Position numbers and translations under genes: made by a program
Notes under the pieces: generated by a model
Seen by the model: only the letters and a program-made list of their open reading frames with translations
Told to the model about the DNA's origin: nothing
Database searches by the model: none
Shown: positions 13,001 through 25,320 of the stretch, in pieces
Layout of the letters: every line of letters begins with the position of its first letter
How positions within the stretch are numbered: position 1 is the first letter of the stretch
Origin: Gossypium raimondii
Lineage: Eukaryota; Streptophyta; Magnoliopsida; Malvales; Malvaceae
Assembly (NCBI RefSeq): GCF_025698545.1
Contig: NC_068566.1
Coordinates: 5,501,362 to 5,565,361, forward strand
Reading direction: 5' to 3'
DNA length: 64,000 nucleotides

Positions 13001-13340
13001 TTTTACCTTTTTAACCTTAATGAAATAATATAAAAACTTAAAAATAATTGCTCACTACCGTTCATTCTATCATTTAATGGCCTAATTTCATTTTAAGGCC
13101 TACACATTAAAAGAACATAGCAATACAGCACTTTAACAATTAGCAAGTCACTTTTTCATTTTATGTTATAAAGTCCTTTTTATTAAATCAGACACTCAAA
13201 CGATAAAATTTCAAAATGAAAATTTAGCACACACAAATCACACAGTAAAAACACCAAATATAATTTTAAAATATTTTTCTGACTCAGATTCATGGTCCCG
13301 AAACCACTGTTACGAATAAGGTCAAAAATGGGCTGTTACA
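10057..13340 (-). mobile_element. Solo Gypsy-type LTR (3,284 bp) inserted in the SIRE 3' LTR
   Basis: On the minus strand it starts TGTAACAGCCC at 13340 and ends GGTGTTACA at 10057. It is flanked by CCCCA (10052-10056) and CACCA (13341-13345), four of five matching. Its minus-strand start resembles the 5' LTR at 3285, which sets the orientation. A short direct repeat 'acatgccatacatgcc' occurs near 11276-11345. It is AT-rich and contains no gag or pol; the 132-codon frame at 12549 has no recognisable content. Confidence 0.75.
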
Positions 13341-13348
13341 CACCAACA

Positions 13349-15208
13349 CTATAATGATTTCTATTTGTTTATTATTCTCGTTCAATTCCTCGTTGGTAAG
13401 ACTTCAGGTTACCCTTTGGTCCCGTGTTTGAATCCCTGGGAGTGCAAATGGGAATACTTTTTCTATTTCCTGGTGGTGCCACCCATGTGGTGGAGTTTGG
13501 ATAAAATTTGAACTCTAAGGGAAAATCTGATAGGATAACTAATTAGATTTAATGGAGGTAATAAGTAGCTTTTTTTAATTAATTATCCTAGACTTCTCCC
13601 CAATTTCCTCACACGTCTATCACATTCCCTTTTTCTTTCCATGTTCTATTTTCCATTTGTTTTTGAAGACTGGCTTTCTGTCATTTCTCTGTTTTGGATT
13701 TTCCTTCCTTGTCGTACATCTTTTTACTATTTCTTTCCTTCTTTCATTCTTTGCTCTATTTTCTTGTTGCCTGTTGTATTGCTAGAAGTTTTTAATTAGA
13801 GATCCTCCGCTTGGTACGATATTTATCTCCGTAAGTAGTTTCTGTTAAATTTTAGATAATGTTGTTTTCGTTTCGTGGGAAAGGTTTGGAAGAGCCTTTG
13901 TGTTTGTGGGATTTAATCTAATTTTTGGTCTTGGTGTACTATTAGAGAAGTTCGCGAATCATACGAAATTCTTCTAGCGAGATAGGAGAGTTTTTGGGGC
14001 TGTTGTTACTGTTTGGGTAAGTAATCGTACGCCGAAGGGCTAGTTTTTGGAGTTAGGAGCAAATATTCAATCGTTCGTAGTTGAATTGATGACTCGATTT
14101 TGTTTTTTATTTCTAATTTGTCCATCTTAAACGATTATTTTAGGTACTAGAATTACAACAGTTGGTTTTACATCAAAAAGTGACTAGGTGTGCAATGGAA
14201 ACCTCAAAAAACGAATGACGCGATGTCGAAAAGCTCATTATCGACATTGCACAACTGTGTGCTAGGCCGTGTGGGTCACATGGGTTTGGTCATTTGGGTC
14301 GTATGCGCCACATAAGTGTGTGTTAGGCAGTGTGGACCACACAGGCATAGCCAATTAGGTCGTGTGGGCCACACGGGTGTGTGTTCCAATTTTTGTAAAA
14401 TTTAGGTAGGTCCGTATTAGAAGTGTGATTTGAGATTAGTCACTCCTTAGGCTCTGAAATGTGTTATGTATGATTTATAGTTATGAAATCTACTATTCTG
14501 CCTCTGTTTATACGATTTCTAATAGCATGATTTTATAATCTGATGTGTTAGCATGTATGACATGTAAGTATTTGATATCTAATTAGTATTGCTTGAGCTG
14601 GGTGGGATATTGATAAGACAGATGAAATGTTGACAACTTAATAAACTGTCTTATTTGTGGCTAAGACCACATATCTGTTTTGGTGGCATTGCCATACTAT
14701 CTATTTATGGCAGCTTGACTGCACTGATCTGAAAAATGACATATGCTCACTTATAAGTGTGTGGGGTTGGATGGGTATTTATTACCTTAACTTAGGATCA
14801 GACGACGTACGGGAACCGTGACTAGATTTTCTATAAAAAGACTTTGTGTTTAAATGGACTTTTTGGAACTGTAATTGTTTTCAGACTTTATTTTCACTTT
14901 GATATGATTTTGGTTGGATTTAGTAATAATTTATTTTAAAACTACAGCACTATCAGTTTTTACAACTAAAACACGGTTTTCAAAGTTCATTAACACAAAA
15001 GTTTCCACTGCAAAATATAGTATTCACTTAAATGTCTTTTCGAAGTAAAATAAATATTTTTAATATTTACCTAAAAAGCAAGAAACGATTTGTCAAAATT
15101 AATACTGTCAAAACACATGATTCTAAAATCAAATTCTAGGTTTAAAGCAAGTTAAGGTAATTCCTCAAAATTCAACCATAATGTCTATACCGAGTGTGAG
15201 GTGTTACA
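13349..15208 (+). repeat. 3' part of a Gypsy LTR, 5' end lost to the SIRE insertion
   Basis: Ends with GGTGTTACA at 15208 and shares modules with the LTR at 34637-36829: a tRNA-like block (13391-13440), a GTGTGGGCCACACGGG-type repeat block (14260-14395), a 'ggtgtgtggggttggatgggtattt' phrase near 14757 and a similar U5. Its beginning is absent here because the SIRE element ends at 13348; the missing part is expected left of the window. No coding content. Confidence 0.6.
14255..14395. repeat. GTGTGGGCCACACGGG-type palindromic repeats in the LTR
   Basis: Three or four diverged copies of a motif of the form 'gccgtgtgggccacacgggtgtgt'. Similar motifs occur in the LTRs at 32435-32480 (reverse orientation) and 35560-35880, which ties the three LTRs to one family. 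Confidence 0.7.
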
Positions 15209-15492
15209 TTAATATTCCCATCCACTTCCTCAAATTGTAATATGAATTAAAAGAAATTTCAATATCGAAGTTACACGCAAGTATCTACATACATATGTAA
15301 ACTTTAATAAAGGTTATTTTTTTATAAATGATATTTGATAGATTGACATAAATTTATACTCGATAATTGAATTAAATGATGAAATTTGATTAGAATTTCT
15401 TTAAAAATAAATATAAATATTTTTTTCCTTTTTTAGTAAAATGTTATAATTTTCTCTTTTTTGGCAATATACAATAAAAGGGACATACCCAC
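15209..15492. other. AT-rich spacer between two LTRs
   Basis: Low-complexity AT-rich sequence; no gene, repeat boundary or regulatory site recognised. It is the left flank of the solo LTR at 15493. Confidence 0.5.
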
Positions 15493-16454
15493 TGTCGAAA
15501 TTATTTTTTGATTAAACAAAAAATTTGTTGTCGACTTTAAAAACGAGAATTGGAGTCGCCACCGATCTTTTAATAATGTGTGATTGGATCATCTTGAAAA
15601 TAATTTTAGGTCTACAAATTTTGAGAAAATAGGTTCGGGAGTCGATTACGCACGAGGAAGGGTTAGCACCCTCGTAACGCCCAAAATTGGTATCGAATTG
15701 ATTGTTTAATGTCTTAGTATCGAGAATTTGAAAAGATTTTAAAATACGATCCTTTGAACAGAAAATTTGAATAAAATGAATTGGACGATGAGGCTCACTT
15801 ATTTTAAAGAAATAAATTGTCACATTCAGTAAGTTAGAGTGCAACATTTTAAATCCTCAAAATTAAGTTTATCTCTTGACTTTTAAAACCTACGCATTTT
15901 GAGAAGGATATTTGATTATTCGGGTCAAATGAGAAAATCAAAACCCAGTAAGTTAGGGTTCGTTTCCACAAAATTCCTAAGTATCGAATATTTCCTTTAT
16001 TTTCATTTGTCAGAAAAATCCTCGTCTCGAGAAAACAACATGTCATATCCAATGCGTTAGGACACAACGTATCGAATTCCCGAGAATGAGCTTTTTATTT
16101 ATGTTTTAAAAAGGATACTCGATTTCTTAGATACAGCGAGGAAGATTGGAATCCAGTAAGTTAGGACACAATCTTTTCGAGGATCTCAAATTTCGAGTGC
16201 CGCGTTATTTTGAAAGCTTTTTGAATAAAAATGCTTTTGATGTTTAAATGATATGAAACATAACCTTTTAAGCGAATAAAATGCGATAGAATGATAATGT
16301 ACAACGTGAATTGGTTATTCATAAATTCAAATATACATTAATGAATACAAACAATCAATTAATACAATCAAGGAATACCGTCCGCATGAGAGTAGTGATT
16401 ACGTGTAAATATTAACATTTAAAAGCTAATGAATTAAAATCAATAATGTACATG

Positions 16455-16487
<33 letters not shown>

Positions 16488-18341
16488 GAAAGTATACATA
16501 TAAAGAAAATAAATACACATATATAAAAGTTTGAAATAAATCAAAAATAGAGTTAGAAAAATTACATAAAATAATAGTATCCCAATAAATTTTAAAACAA
16601 ATATCATGTAAGAAGAAAATCAAATACATAAAATAATATACATATATTAATTTAAATAAATAATACACATGGAGTGAAAAACTTGATATAAATAATATAT
16701 ATATATATATATATATAAAAGTTGAAATAAGCGAAATAAATTAAAATAGGGTCCTTTAAAAATTTTTATATGTGTGTATAGATAAATAAAAAGATATAGT
16801 ATGAAATCAATAACATATTCTATATGAGTATATGTTTAATAAAATGATTTAATATAAATTGTATATAGGTATAAAGTAGTATTGTATAAAAATGTTAAAA
16901 CTTAAAATAATATTACATGATAACATAAAATAATGTATATACGTAAGAAAAATGGTAATTAAATATATAAACTAGTGTAATAACAATATCAATAATAATA
17001 TTAGTAATAATAACATTGATAATAATAATAAATTAATTAATAATCTAATTAATAAAGAAGCAAATAATCAAAAAAGGATGAAATTAAATTAAAAACAGAT
17101 TTGAAGAAAAGAAAAAAATGAAAATAAAGTAAAGAGGCCAAATGTAATGCGCGAATAAATTGGGGGACCAAGTGGGAAATAATCCTCGTCTCTCCAAAAC
17201 GCGGCGTTTTGATATGGATCAAATTGGAATAAAACCTGGAATGCGCGGCCAAATCTAAATAAAATAAACGGATGAATTTGAAATAGTTATAAAAAGAAAG
17301 GGGTCCGTTTGTGCAAATTTTCCCTTGCACTATAAAATGTGTGGATCCTTCCCCGGGTCAGGTCACCGCGTGGGTCAAGAGCCACTTAACGGCATCGTTT
17401 TGGCGCTACGGCTTTAACGCAAAACGGCACCGAATTACACTATTATTTAAAAAACAATTAGATAAAACAAATCAGTTGTTGCCTATGTTTTAAAAAAACT
17501 GTGCTTGCTCTCTGCTAGGGTTTCAACCTAGTTTCTGCCACCGTTCACAAGCCGAAGTGAAAGCCCTCTCAACTCCGATTTTGATGGTGTAGACGGAGGC
17601 CGACGACCAACTAGCTGAGGTAAATCCCCTTCTTATTTGCTTTTCCCTTTTTTAAAACAGTAACCAAAACGTAGAAAAAAAAAGAATTGGAAAAGAAATA
17701 GTCAAAAGAAAACCCCTTTTCCCTCTGGCGCCGTAACCCCGAAGACCTCTCCGACTCCGATTTCAAATGGAATGAACGGAGCCCTGACGGTGCGCTTACG
17801 ATGGTAAGAACCTCTTTTCTTTTTTTCTTTTTCTATTTACCCACGATTTACCGAAATCGAAACCTCAAACTCCCGACAGAAAACGAAAAAGAAAATGAAA
17901 GAACAGTCACCTTTTGAACAATTTTTGCTTTTGATTTTCTTTTCTTAATTTTTTTGTATTGATCGTGCCTCCAAAATACAAGGTTCGAATCTTGGCTTAT
18001 ATAGCCGAAGATACAGAATAAAAATAAGAAGAAAAAATACATAGTCCTTTTTTATGTTATTTCGTTTCTTTCTTTTTTGTTGTTTCTTTGTCTGTGTGCT
18101 ACAGGTACGGAGGCCAGCTGGAGTGTACGAAGGCAAAGGCTGGGTCTTGGTTGCTGCGGCGCTGGGATCTCCTAGGGTTTTCTGTTTGTGATTTTTTTTG
18201 TTTTGGGCTTTAATGTAATTGGGCCGAGGTATTTGGGCCATTGTAATTGGGTTGTTTTTGGACTGTTATTTTATTTGGTTTTTATTTTTATTTTGATTTG
18301 ATTTTTATTTATTATGGGCCGGGAAAATATTGGACCTTACA
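15493..18341 (+). mobile_element. Solo Gypsy-type LTR (2,849 bp) with perfect target duplication
   Basis: Begins TGTCGAAATT and ends GACCTTACA. Both flanks carry the identical 5-bp duplication CCCAC (15488-15492 and 18342-18346). The 5' part holds the 'ggagtcgccaccgatctttt' and 'gggttagcaccctcgtaacgcc' phrases that I associate with long cotton-type Gypsy LTRs. The middle has AT microsatellites (near 16455-16487 and 16695-16718). No pol is present, so it is a solo LTR formed by LTR-LTR recombination. Short frames in it (15512, 15849, 17945 and others) are chance ORFs. Confidence 0.85.
16453..16720. repeat. AT-rich region with two (TA)n microsatellites
   Basis: Two (TA)n runs of about 20-30 bp near 16455-16487 and 16695-16718, separated by AT-rich sequence, within the solo LTR. 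Confidence 0.8.
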
Positions 18342-18346
18342 CCCAC

Positions 18347-18759
18347 ATCACACTTGCACACACTATGTTCAAAAGAAGTTGCCCAAACAAAAGTCTATCA
18401 CTTATTCCGGAGGTTCGAAATACATATCCACTTCTTATTGGCTTATTATTCACCTTTTTAGGTGTGTTTGATAAACCATTAAAACATATAAAATGAAAAT
18501 TTTCAATCATTTAATTTTCTAAATGTGTTTGATAATCATATTAATTGTTCACTTCATATAAAATTTTCAACAAAATTGTTGAATATGATAAGTAAATATC
18601 TAGTTACTTATCACTTAATGTGGAAAATATTAAATTGATTGTATTTTTCAAAGTTTTATTTTGAAATAACATATTTCCTTATTTCATTAAAAATAAAATA
18701 TTCAAATTTTATGTTTTAATTTTTAACCAAAACTATTCAAAATAAAATAAATGATACAT
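18347..18759. other. AT-rich spacer between solo LTR and LINE
   Basis: No coding region recognised. It has runs such as 'aggtgtgtttgataaacc' repeated loosely near 18460 and 18523, which may be a decayed small element. Otherwise plain AT-rich DNA. Confidence 0.4.
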
Positions 18760-19079
18760 TATTATTTTTTGAACTAATAATCAGACTGGGCTTCATTTAA
18801 TATATAAAACAAAATTAAATAACAAACAGTCCAAAAAGAAATAAAACATAATCGGAAAAATTGGCCCAAAACTTAAAATGGCCCATGGAGAAAACACCCT
18901 AAACATAATTCAGAATAATCTAGAATAACACAAATATCACCAAAAATTTGCCCAATCAAAAATCACTAATGCCTGTCCTGTCTATCAGCCATCATTTCTC
19001 TCTTTATGACGGTTTCAGTTCTCAGGAAAGCTTTATCACCAAAAAACTTATTCATCTACTTTGAGGCTTTCCTTCCTTA

Positions 19080-22000
19080 TTTCTTCTCCGACCATTCTCA
19101 ATTCAGTTCTAGCACCTTATCGGTTTCCTTTTGGTTTTTGGCATATTTAGGGACGCTTTTAACCAGGTACACCTCCTCTTTTTTTTTTCAACGATTCTGT
19201 TCCTAGTATATGTGCTAAAACGTTTGCTGATCTCGAAGTATATATGAACACAATTTCTAGATCTAGCTATTATCTGTTGACTATAATGTATGTATACTCC
19301 TACCTGCGATTTATCTTGACTTTTTGTCTTGTATTTTTTGATTATTGATAATGAGTCACCTTCGATAATGATCTCCGACCACTGCAATTCGATTCCTATT
19401 TAGACTACTTCATGACATGCAAGCGCTTCAGCAGCGAAGGCAGAGGCCACCTCTTGATGAATTTCTAAACAAGATAAGAGGACGGTCCCTTCATTGTTTC
19501 TAGCCACAATCCCCGAAGCCGATTGGAAATGACGCCCATCGTATGCTCCGTCAAACTTGATTTTTACGGACTTACCAGGTGGGTAAGTCCATTTTCTAAA
19601 CCCCTTTAAAATTATGGAAATTCTTCTTTCAACACCATTTAATTCGATACTATAATTATTAACGAAGCTCGCTATTTCCTGACCAGTGCTACTTTTCTTA
19701 TCTTGCAATCTAGCATTCTTTTCTCCCCAAATGGTCCATAGCACACAGCAGAAAAGTCGGTATTGAAAAAGGGGATATTGAACAAAAACCTAGGTAAACC
19801 ACTGTAAAAAAATCCATAATAGAATCCATTACAATATTCGGGATTGGTAATGTTTTCCAGACTTCCTCTGAAATAAGGCATTCGTGGAAAAGGTGATCAA
19901 TTGTTTCTGCTATTTCTCCATATCGGGGGCAAGTTGTAATGTTAACTAGCTTCCTGTGCTGCATGTTAACCCGTGTAGGCAAATAATTCTATGATATTTT
20001 CTAGATTGTAATCTTTATTTTAGTAGGGAGATTTTGGAGCCAAAGTTTTTTGTAAAAATTCCTGTAGTCGGTTTGTAAAGCATAAGCTCTAGGGTTTTCA
20101 CCAGAATTTTGTAATAGTTTATAGGCGCTACGAACTGAGTAATCACCCGAAGATTCACTGCTCCATACAAGAAAGTCATCATGGGGTTCTTTCGCCAATG
20201 GGATAGGGAGGATTTTTCAGCATCTTACTCTGAAAAGGTGTTGACAATCAACTCTCGTTTCTATATTCTTTCATTACTATCAATTAACTCAGCAACTTTA
20301 AAATCTCATATATTATGAACAAACAAAGGTCATCTGAGATTTTCTGCGTCTAGAATCCAAGCATCATTATTAACTGAAACATTCATACTCGTACCCACCT
20401 TTCAACAAAGCCCTTTTGCCAAAATACACTTTGTCGCTCAGATACTTCTCCATATATAAGAACTTGTATTTCCTAATCGTGAATTTAAAAAATCATCATT
20501 TGGAAAATAATTTTCTTTGAGCACTCGCACAACTAGTGAGTTTGGGTTATTTAAAATCCTCCACCCTTGCTTCGCTAGTAATGAAATATTAAACTGAGCC
20601 ATACTTCTGAAACCCATTCCCCTCTCTTCTTTTGAACGACACATATGCTTCCATTGACACCAATGTATTCCTTTTTTCCCATGACCTTTTTGCCACCAAA
20701 ACTTAGCGAAAATGTTTTCTAATTCCCCACATAAAGATTTCAATAGAAGAAAGCATGACATAGTATAAGTTGGTATTTCTTGGAGTACTGATTTTATGAA
20801 GACCTCATTACCTCATTGTGATAGTAGCCTTGTACTCCATCCTTGAATTCGCAAGTAAACCCTATCTTTGAGATTTTGAAAGGACTATTTCTTTCGTCTT
20901 CCGACCACATTAGGGAGTCCTAAGTATTTTTCAAGATTTCTTGAGCTTCTCACACCTAATAATGTCAAGATTTCTTCTTTTTTCCCTTCTATTGTGTTCG
21001 AACTATAGAAGATCATTGATTTATTAAAATTCACACATTTGCCTGAGCATCATTCGTATTCCTTCATAATTTCTTTCAATATCAACGCTCCTTTATCTGT
21101 TGCTTCACCGAACAGAATACAATCATCTGCGAAAAGAAAGTGTGATATCTCTGGTCCCCTTCTGTTAGCTTTTGCTCCTTTTAACAAGCCATCTCTCATT
21201 GCCAATCTCATCAAAGATGAAAGTCCCTCACTACATATCAGAAAAAGGAAAGGACTAAGTGAATTGCCTTGTCGGAGCCCTCTAGTAGATTTAAAAATGT
21301 TTTCCCTTCTCCCATTAATGTTTATTGCATAAGAAACTGTGGAGATACGTGTCATTATTAGTGCCACCCATTCCCCTGCAAAGCCCATCTGTAGCATTAC
21401 TTCTTTTAGAAAACCCCATTCAACTCTATAGTAAGTTTTGCTCATATCTAACTTCACTGTCATATATCCTTTTCTCCGGTACGCTTCTGATGAAAAGTGT
21501 GTAGAATTTCATAGGCTAAAAGCACATTGTCAGAAATTAATCTTCTGGGGACAAAAACACTTTGGGTAGTGTCAATACATCTTCTAATGACTTCTTGAAG
21601 GTGATTTGCTATTATTTTTGCCACAATTTTGCAAATAATTGTGCACAAACTAATAGGTCTAAAATTAACAAGACTTGTGGGATTTAGGATTTTTGGGATA
21701 AACACAATATCCGTCAAATTAAGAGAGTCAAAATCCTTGTCATCGTTCAAAATTCCCAAACAGAAAGTTTCGACATCTTTACCTACAATGTGCTAGAATT
21801 TCTGAAAAAATAATGTCGGCAAACTGTTAGAGCTTGGTGCTTTAGTAGGCCCTATTCCATTCAAAGCCGAATGAACCTCTTCTACCTTACAAGCTGATAA
21901 TAGAGCTGTATTGATATCGAAGGAAATATTGATGTCAATGCTCGTTAGTAGGTGGGATAAATCCCCAATTCCATTAGACGAAAATAATTTCTAAAAAATT

Positions 22001-23178
22001 AAAGTAGCAGCCTCATTGATCTTTGTTTCGTCAGAAATTTCTCCTCATTCGTTTGATTCCAACCTAGTTACTGTGTTTATCCGTCTACAAACTAGGGCAT
22101 ACTTATGAAAAAAGGTAGAATTCTTATCCCCTAATTGAAGCCAATTGCCCCGTGCCTTTTGTTCCCAATACATTTCATCTTTATCAATCTCCATATTAAG
22201 TTGAATTTTGGTATCAATAAGCTTTGCCGTCGCATTTTCATCCCTCTCTTTCACCATTAGATTTTCAAGTTCCTTTGTGAGCTTTCTTTTTAATCCTTCT
22301 CGACATTTTTTAATTGTGCTTGCCCATCTCTTCAATTTGAGCTGCAACCTTTCAATTTTTTTAATTAGCGTGCCTATTGATGACTCCTAAGATTTCTTGA
22401 TTTCTTATTCGATAGACTCCTCCATGGTCCACCATGCCTCAAATTTAAACCTTGGGATCCCTATACAAATATTTCCATTATTTGTATTAAGAAAGAGTGG
22501 ACAATGGTCCGAAATCGAATGAGTTAAGTGTTGAATGTTGCCCTTTGGAAAAAGATGCAACCATTTTTCATTCGCAACTCCCCTATCAAGTCTTTCCTTA
22601 ATGTTTATTTTCGATAGATTCCACCTTTCCTATGTAAACCAAACCCTCGAATACCCTATATCCATCAATTGGTATTCTTCTAAAGGCTCATAGAAGGCCT
22701 CCATTCTTCTCTCCTCCCTCAGTATGCCTCTACTTTTTTCAAAGGAATACATGATTTCATTAAAATCACCACTTACCAACCAAGGATGATTTTGTTCATG
22801 ACCCAATTTCCTTAACAGATTCCACAAAACATTCTTGTTATTTACATAAGATGAACCATAAAACCTTATAAATCTCCATTCTTCATTGACATTTTCCTCC
22901 TTAATCATCACATCAATATGGCTTTTTGAGAAACTTCTTAAACTAATTGTAATATCCCCTTTCCATGCCAAACATAGCCCACCTCGAGAACCTTTTACTT
23001 CTACGTTAATCCCATTCATAAAACCACATCTCCTTCGAACCTTTTCCATACGTTTCTCATCAATTATTTTCTCCATTAAGAAGACCATTTGGAGGTTGTA
23101 CAAATTTAGCAAATGCCGCAGCCTCCATACTGCCCTTGGACTCCTCAATCCACGGACATTCTAACTTATAGTTTTCAT
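19080..23178 (-). pseudogene. LINE ORF2 remnant: endonuclease, reverse transcriptase, RNase H
   Basis: Starts at an ATG at 23178 (MKTIS, stop, NVRGL; the Trp of the usual WNVRGL start is a stop). Endonuclease follows, with the SGDFNEI catalytic segment near 22770. RT segments are FRPISLCTIICKIVA near 21650, VKLDMSK near 21450 and the FADDCILF catalytic box near 21125. A zf-RVT motif (CPRYGEIAETIDHLFHEC) lies near 19900. The RNase H domain has KIKFDGAY near 19555, AEALA near 19420 and IIEGDS near 19370, so three acidic catalytic positions can still be seen. At least six frame breaks. Confidence 0.85.
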
Positions 23179-23199
23179 TGCGCCCGGTCGGCTTACCTT

Positions 23200-24432
23200 T
23201 TGGCACCCACCGATCCATAAAAGTGGGGATCACAAATTTGTTTCGAGTTTCCTACCGACACAACTAGAGAAGCTTCAATTTGTATGTCTTTTCTTTCATG
23301 TTTCATTCTTTTTGGTCCGTCTTCGTAAGGATTTCCTGTACAACATTCTTCAGTTTCTAATTCTGCAGATTTCCTCTTCCTCATTATGATGTCTTCATTA
23401 CTTTGATTCATCAAGACCACTGGAAATGTCTTTTCCAGCTTGTCTTCTTAACTAGATTTGATTTATCTTCCAACATACTATTTCTTTCATTCAACCTTTC
23501 AATTTTCTTTATTGCAGACCCTTCCTCCTGCTTCTTCTCCACTTTCTCTAATCCTGTTGGTTGTATTTTATCTTGTAAACTCCAAACCATAGCATTCTCA
23601 TCTTCTGGTTGTTTAATAAACTCAGGTAGCATCTACGTGACCCCTATATAAGAACATTGAGGTATCATCTATTTTTAGAGTGCATTAAATTTCACATTCT
23701 CCTTCCCAATTAAATTTAGCTCACCTTTTAATGCTAAAGAGTATGGTGGATCGTCTCTATTTTTTTTTCTGCAGGAGTTAGCCCAAGGCAGTCTTTGAAA
23801 CCATGCCCCATTCTTCCACATCCAAAGTAGAAAATCGGTAACTTCTCATATTTAAAGGAGACCCACGATTTCTATTAATTATCGATTGAGACGAAAATAC
23901 CTCTAAGGAGGGGTTTCTGCAAATCCAATTTGATTCTAAGGCGACACAAATCTCCATTGATTTCAGATTTAATTACTCCTCCAAAAGTAACCCCAATGGC
24001 ATGAAATAGATCTTTTTTATCGAATTCTGATAAACACGATCCGATCTTAATCCAAAACAGGGAAGAATGAAGTCAAATCTGACTTTTTTCAATCGGTTTA
24101 ACCAACTGATCAAACAGTACAAGCTTTTTCCAAAACAACCATGGTCATCCTTCCATAACTGTCTCTAGATCTTCTTCAGTATGAAACACAATTAGAAAAA
24201 GATTTTGCCCTGCCAACTGAATCTCAAATTTTTTCCTCGTCTTTCAGATGCTTTTCATCTGTGCCCTAAAACTATTCGGATTTTAGGATTTTTCTGCCCA
24301 TATTGTGCAAAGCAGAGTTGGTTTCACGTTTGGTACCACCATCGAACACTTAACATATAATTGGATGAGTTTTTCTTCCAGAAGGGAGATCTCATCGCCT
24401 CTCACCCTATCGTCGCCACCACTTTCCTCCAT
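23200..24432 (-). pseudogene. LINE ORF1 remnant: DUF4283-like gag with zinc knuckle
   Basis: Begins MEESGGDD at 24432, parallel to MEESGGDNQ at 60655 in the other LINE. The N-terminal region resembles the DUF4283 domain of plant LINE ORF1 proteins, which bind RNA. A decayed zinc-knuckle region lies near 23820 (DVEEWGMVSK corresponds to GCGRMGHG in the other copy). Multiple stops. The family role is RNA binding in the retrotransposition particle. Confidence 0.75.
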
Positions 24433-24500
24433 CCCAAGCGGCAGTAGTTACTACTTTCACTAGGATTCTAAGCAAAGCACTCTTGGCTCTTTTTCCTTAA

Positions 24501-25320
24501 TTATTCGTAAGGTTTAAATGTAAGTTTAAATTAGACATTATTAGTAAGATTAAAATTATAAAATAATGATTTTTCAAAAGTAACGATATACTATTATCAA
24601 GCAAAAATAATTACATTTAGTGTTTAACTTTTAATAATATATCAAATAATTTTATAATATAAATTCAATGATTATAAAATTTAATATTAAAATTTAGTAC
24701 TTAATTTTCAACTCTTACACGTTTACTTTTATTTTATTTGGAAATGCTAAAATGAAAAAAAACAAAACAAAGAAAATATGCATGAGAAAATTAAAGATAT
24801 AAAATAGTTAAAAGTAAAAAAGAAAAAGAAGGTAAAGTCCCAAGTTTGAGATTTTCTAATTAATCCAATTTTTTTCTCAAAGAAAATCTTTAACTTTGTT
24901 CATTGTACTAAAATGGCAACAATATGAATAGAATTAAGGTGATAAATATAAAGTTATGTTTGACATTAGATTTTGATAAAGAAAATTATAATTTAAAGAT
25001 GAGATTTTCTTTTATTGTAATGATTCATTTGTTTGTGACATTAATAATTGATGGGTTGAATATATAGTGGAAGTAGTGATGGTGGTAGTAAAAAAGGAAA
25101 CTATATAAGAAAGTGTTATAACATTGGAATCCATATATAAGAACCTCAAAGCTTTGGCTATTTGCATCACCATCCACTTCTTTATAATAATTTAACTGCA
25201 CCCACGATTATATATGACGAAAGCCCATTGATTTCTACTCTTCTTCTACTGAGGCTGGCTGGGTTTGGATTTTGGCTTAATTCCTATCGAAATTACTCAT
25301 TCATCTACTTTCTTCAAAGT
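24501..25320. other. AT-rich intergenic region, 3' flank of the FLZ gene
   Basis: No gene or element boundary recognised. It lies downstream of the FLZ gene and will contain its original 3' untranslated region, whose end I cannot place. Confidence 0.4.

Larger units (their letters stand above)
3286..13348 (+). mobile_element. SIRE/Maximus-type Copia element, 3' portion, interrupted by two solo LTRs
   Basis: The order is integrase tail and pol linker, RT, RNase H, an env-like third ORF, a polypurine tract (CCAAAGGGGAGA, 9491-9502), then a 3' LTR starting TGTTGGAACC at 9504. Two later insertions split it. A 2.3-kb LTR (4754-7049) lies in RNase H. A 3.3-kb LTR (10057-13340) lies eight bases before the end of the 3' LTR, whose last bases (CACCAACA) resume at 13341. 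The upstream half (gag, protease, integrase, 5' LTR) is off the window, beyond the Gypsy insertion at 1-3285. Many stops: dead. Confidence 0.8.
18760..24500 (-). mobile_element. Degenerate L1-type LINE, minus strand
   Basis: A non-LTR retrotransposon in the order ORF1 (about 24432-23200), endonuclease, reverse transcriptase, zinc-binding RVT domain and RNase H (to about 19080), with a 3' end marked by an A-rich tail on the minus strand (CAAAAAATAATAATG, near 18758-18772). It is the same family as the LINE at 54986-60730: the start (AAGAGTGCTTTGCTTAGAATCC versus the corresponding bases there) and most protein segments align by eye. Many stops and frameshifts. I could not find a convincing target duplication. 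Confidence 0.9.

Noticed and set aside
13391..13440. Functional tRNA gene
   Set aside because: Only box-like words are present; no cloverleaf with paired acceptor, D and anticodon arms could be drawn. The same holds for the blocks at 33743 and 34704.
18740..24520. Target-site duplication for the first LINE
   Set aside because: Flanks at both ends share only short AT-rich words such as TTATT; not convincing.
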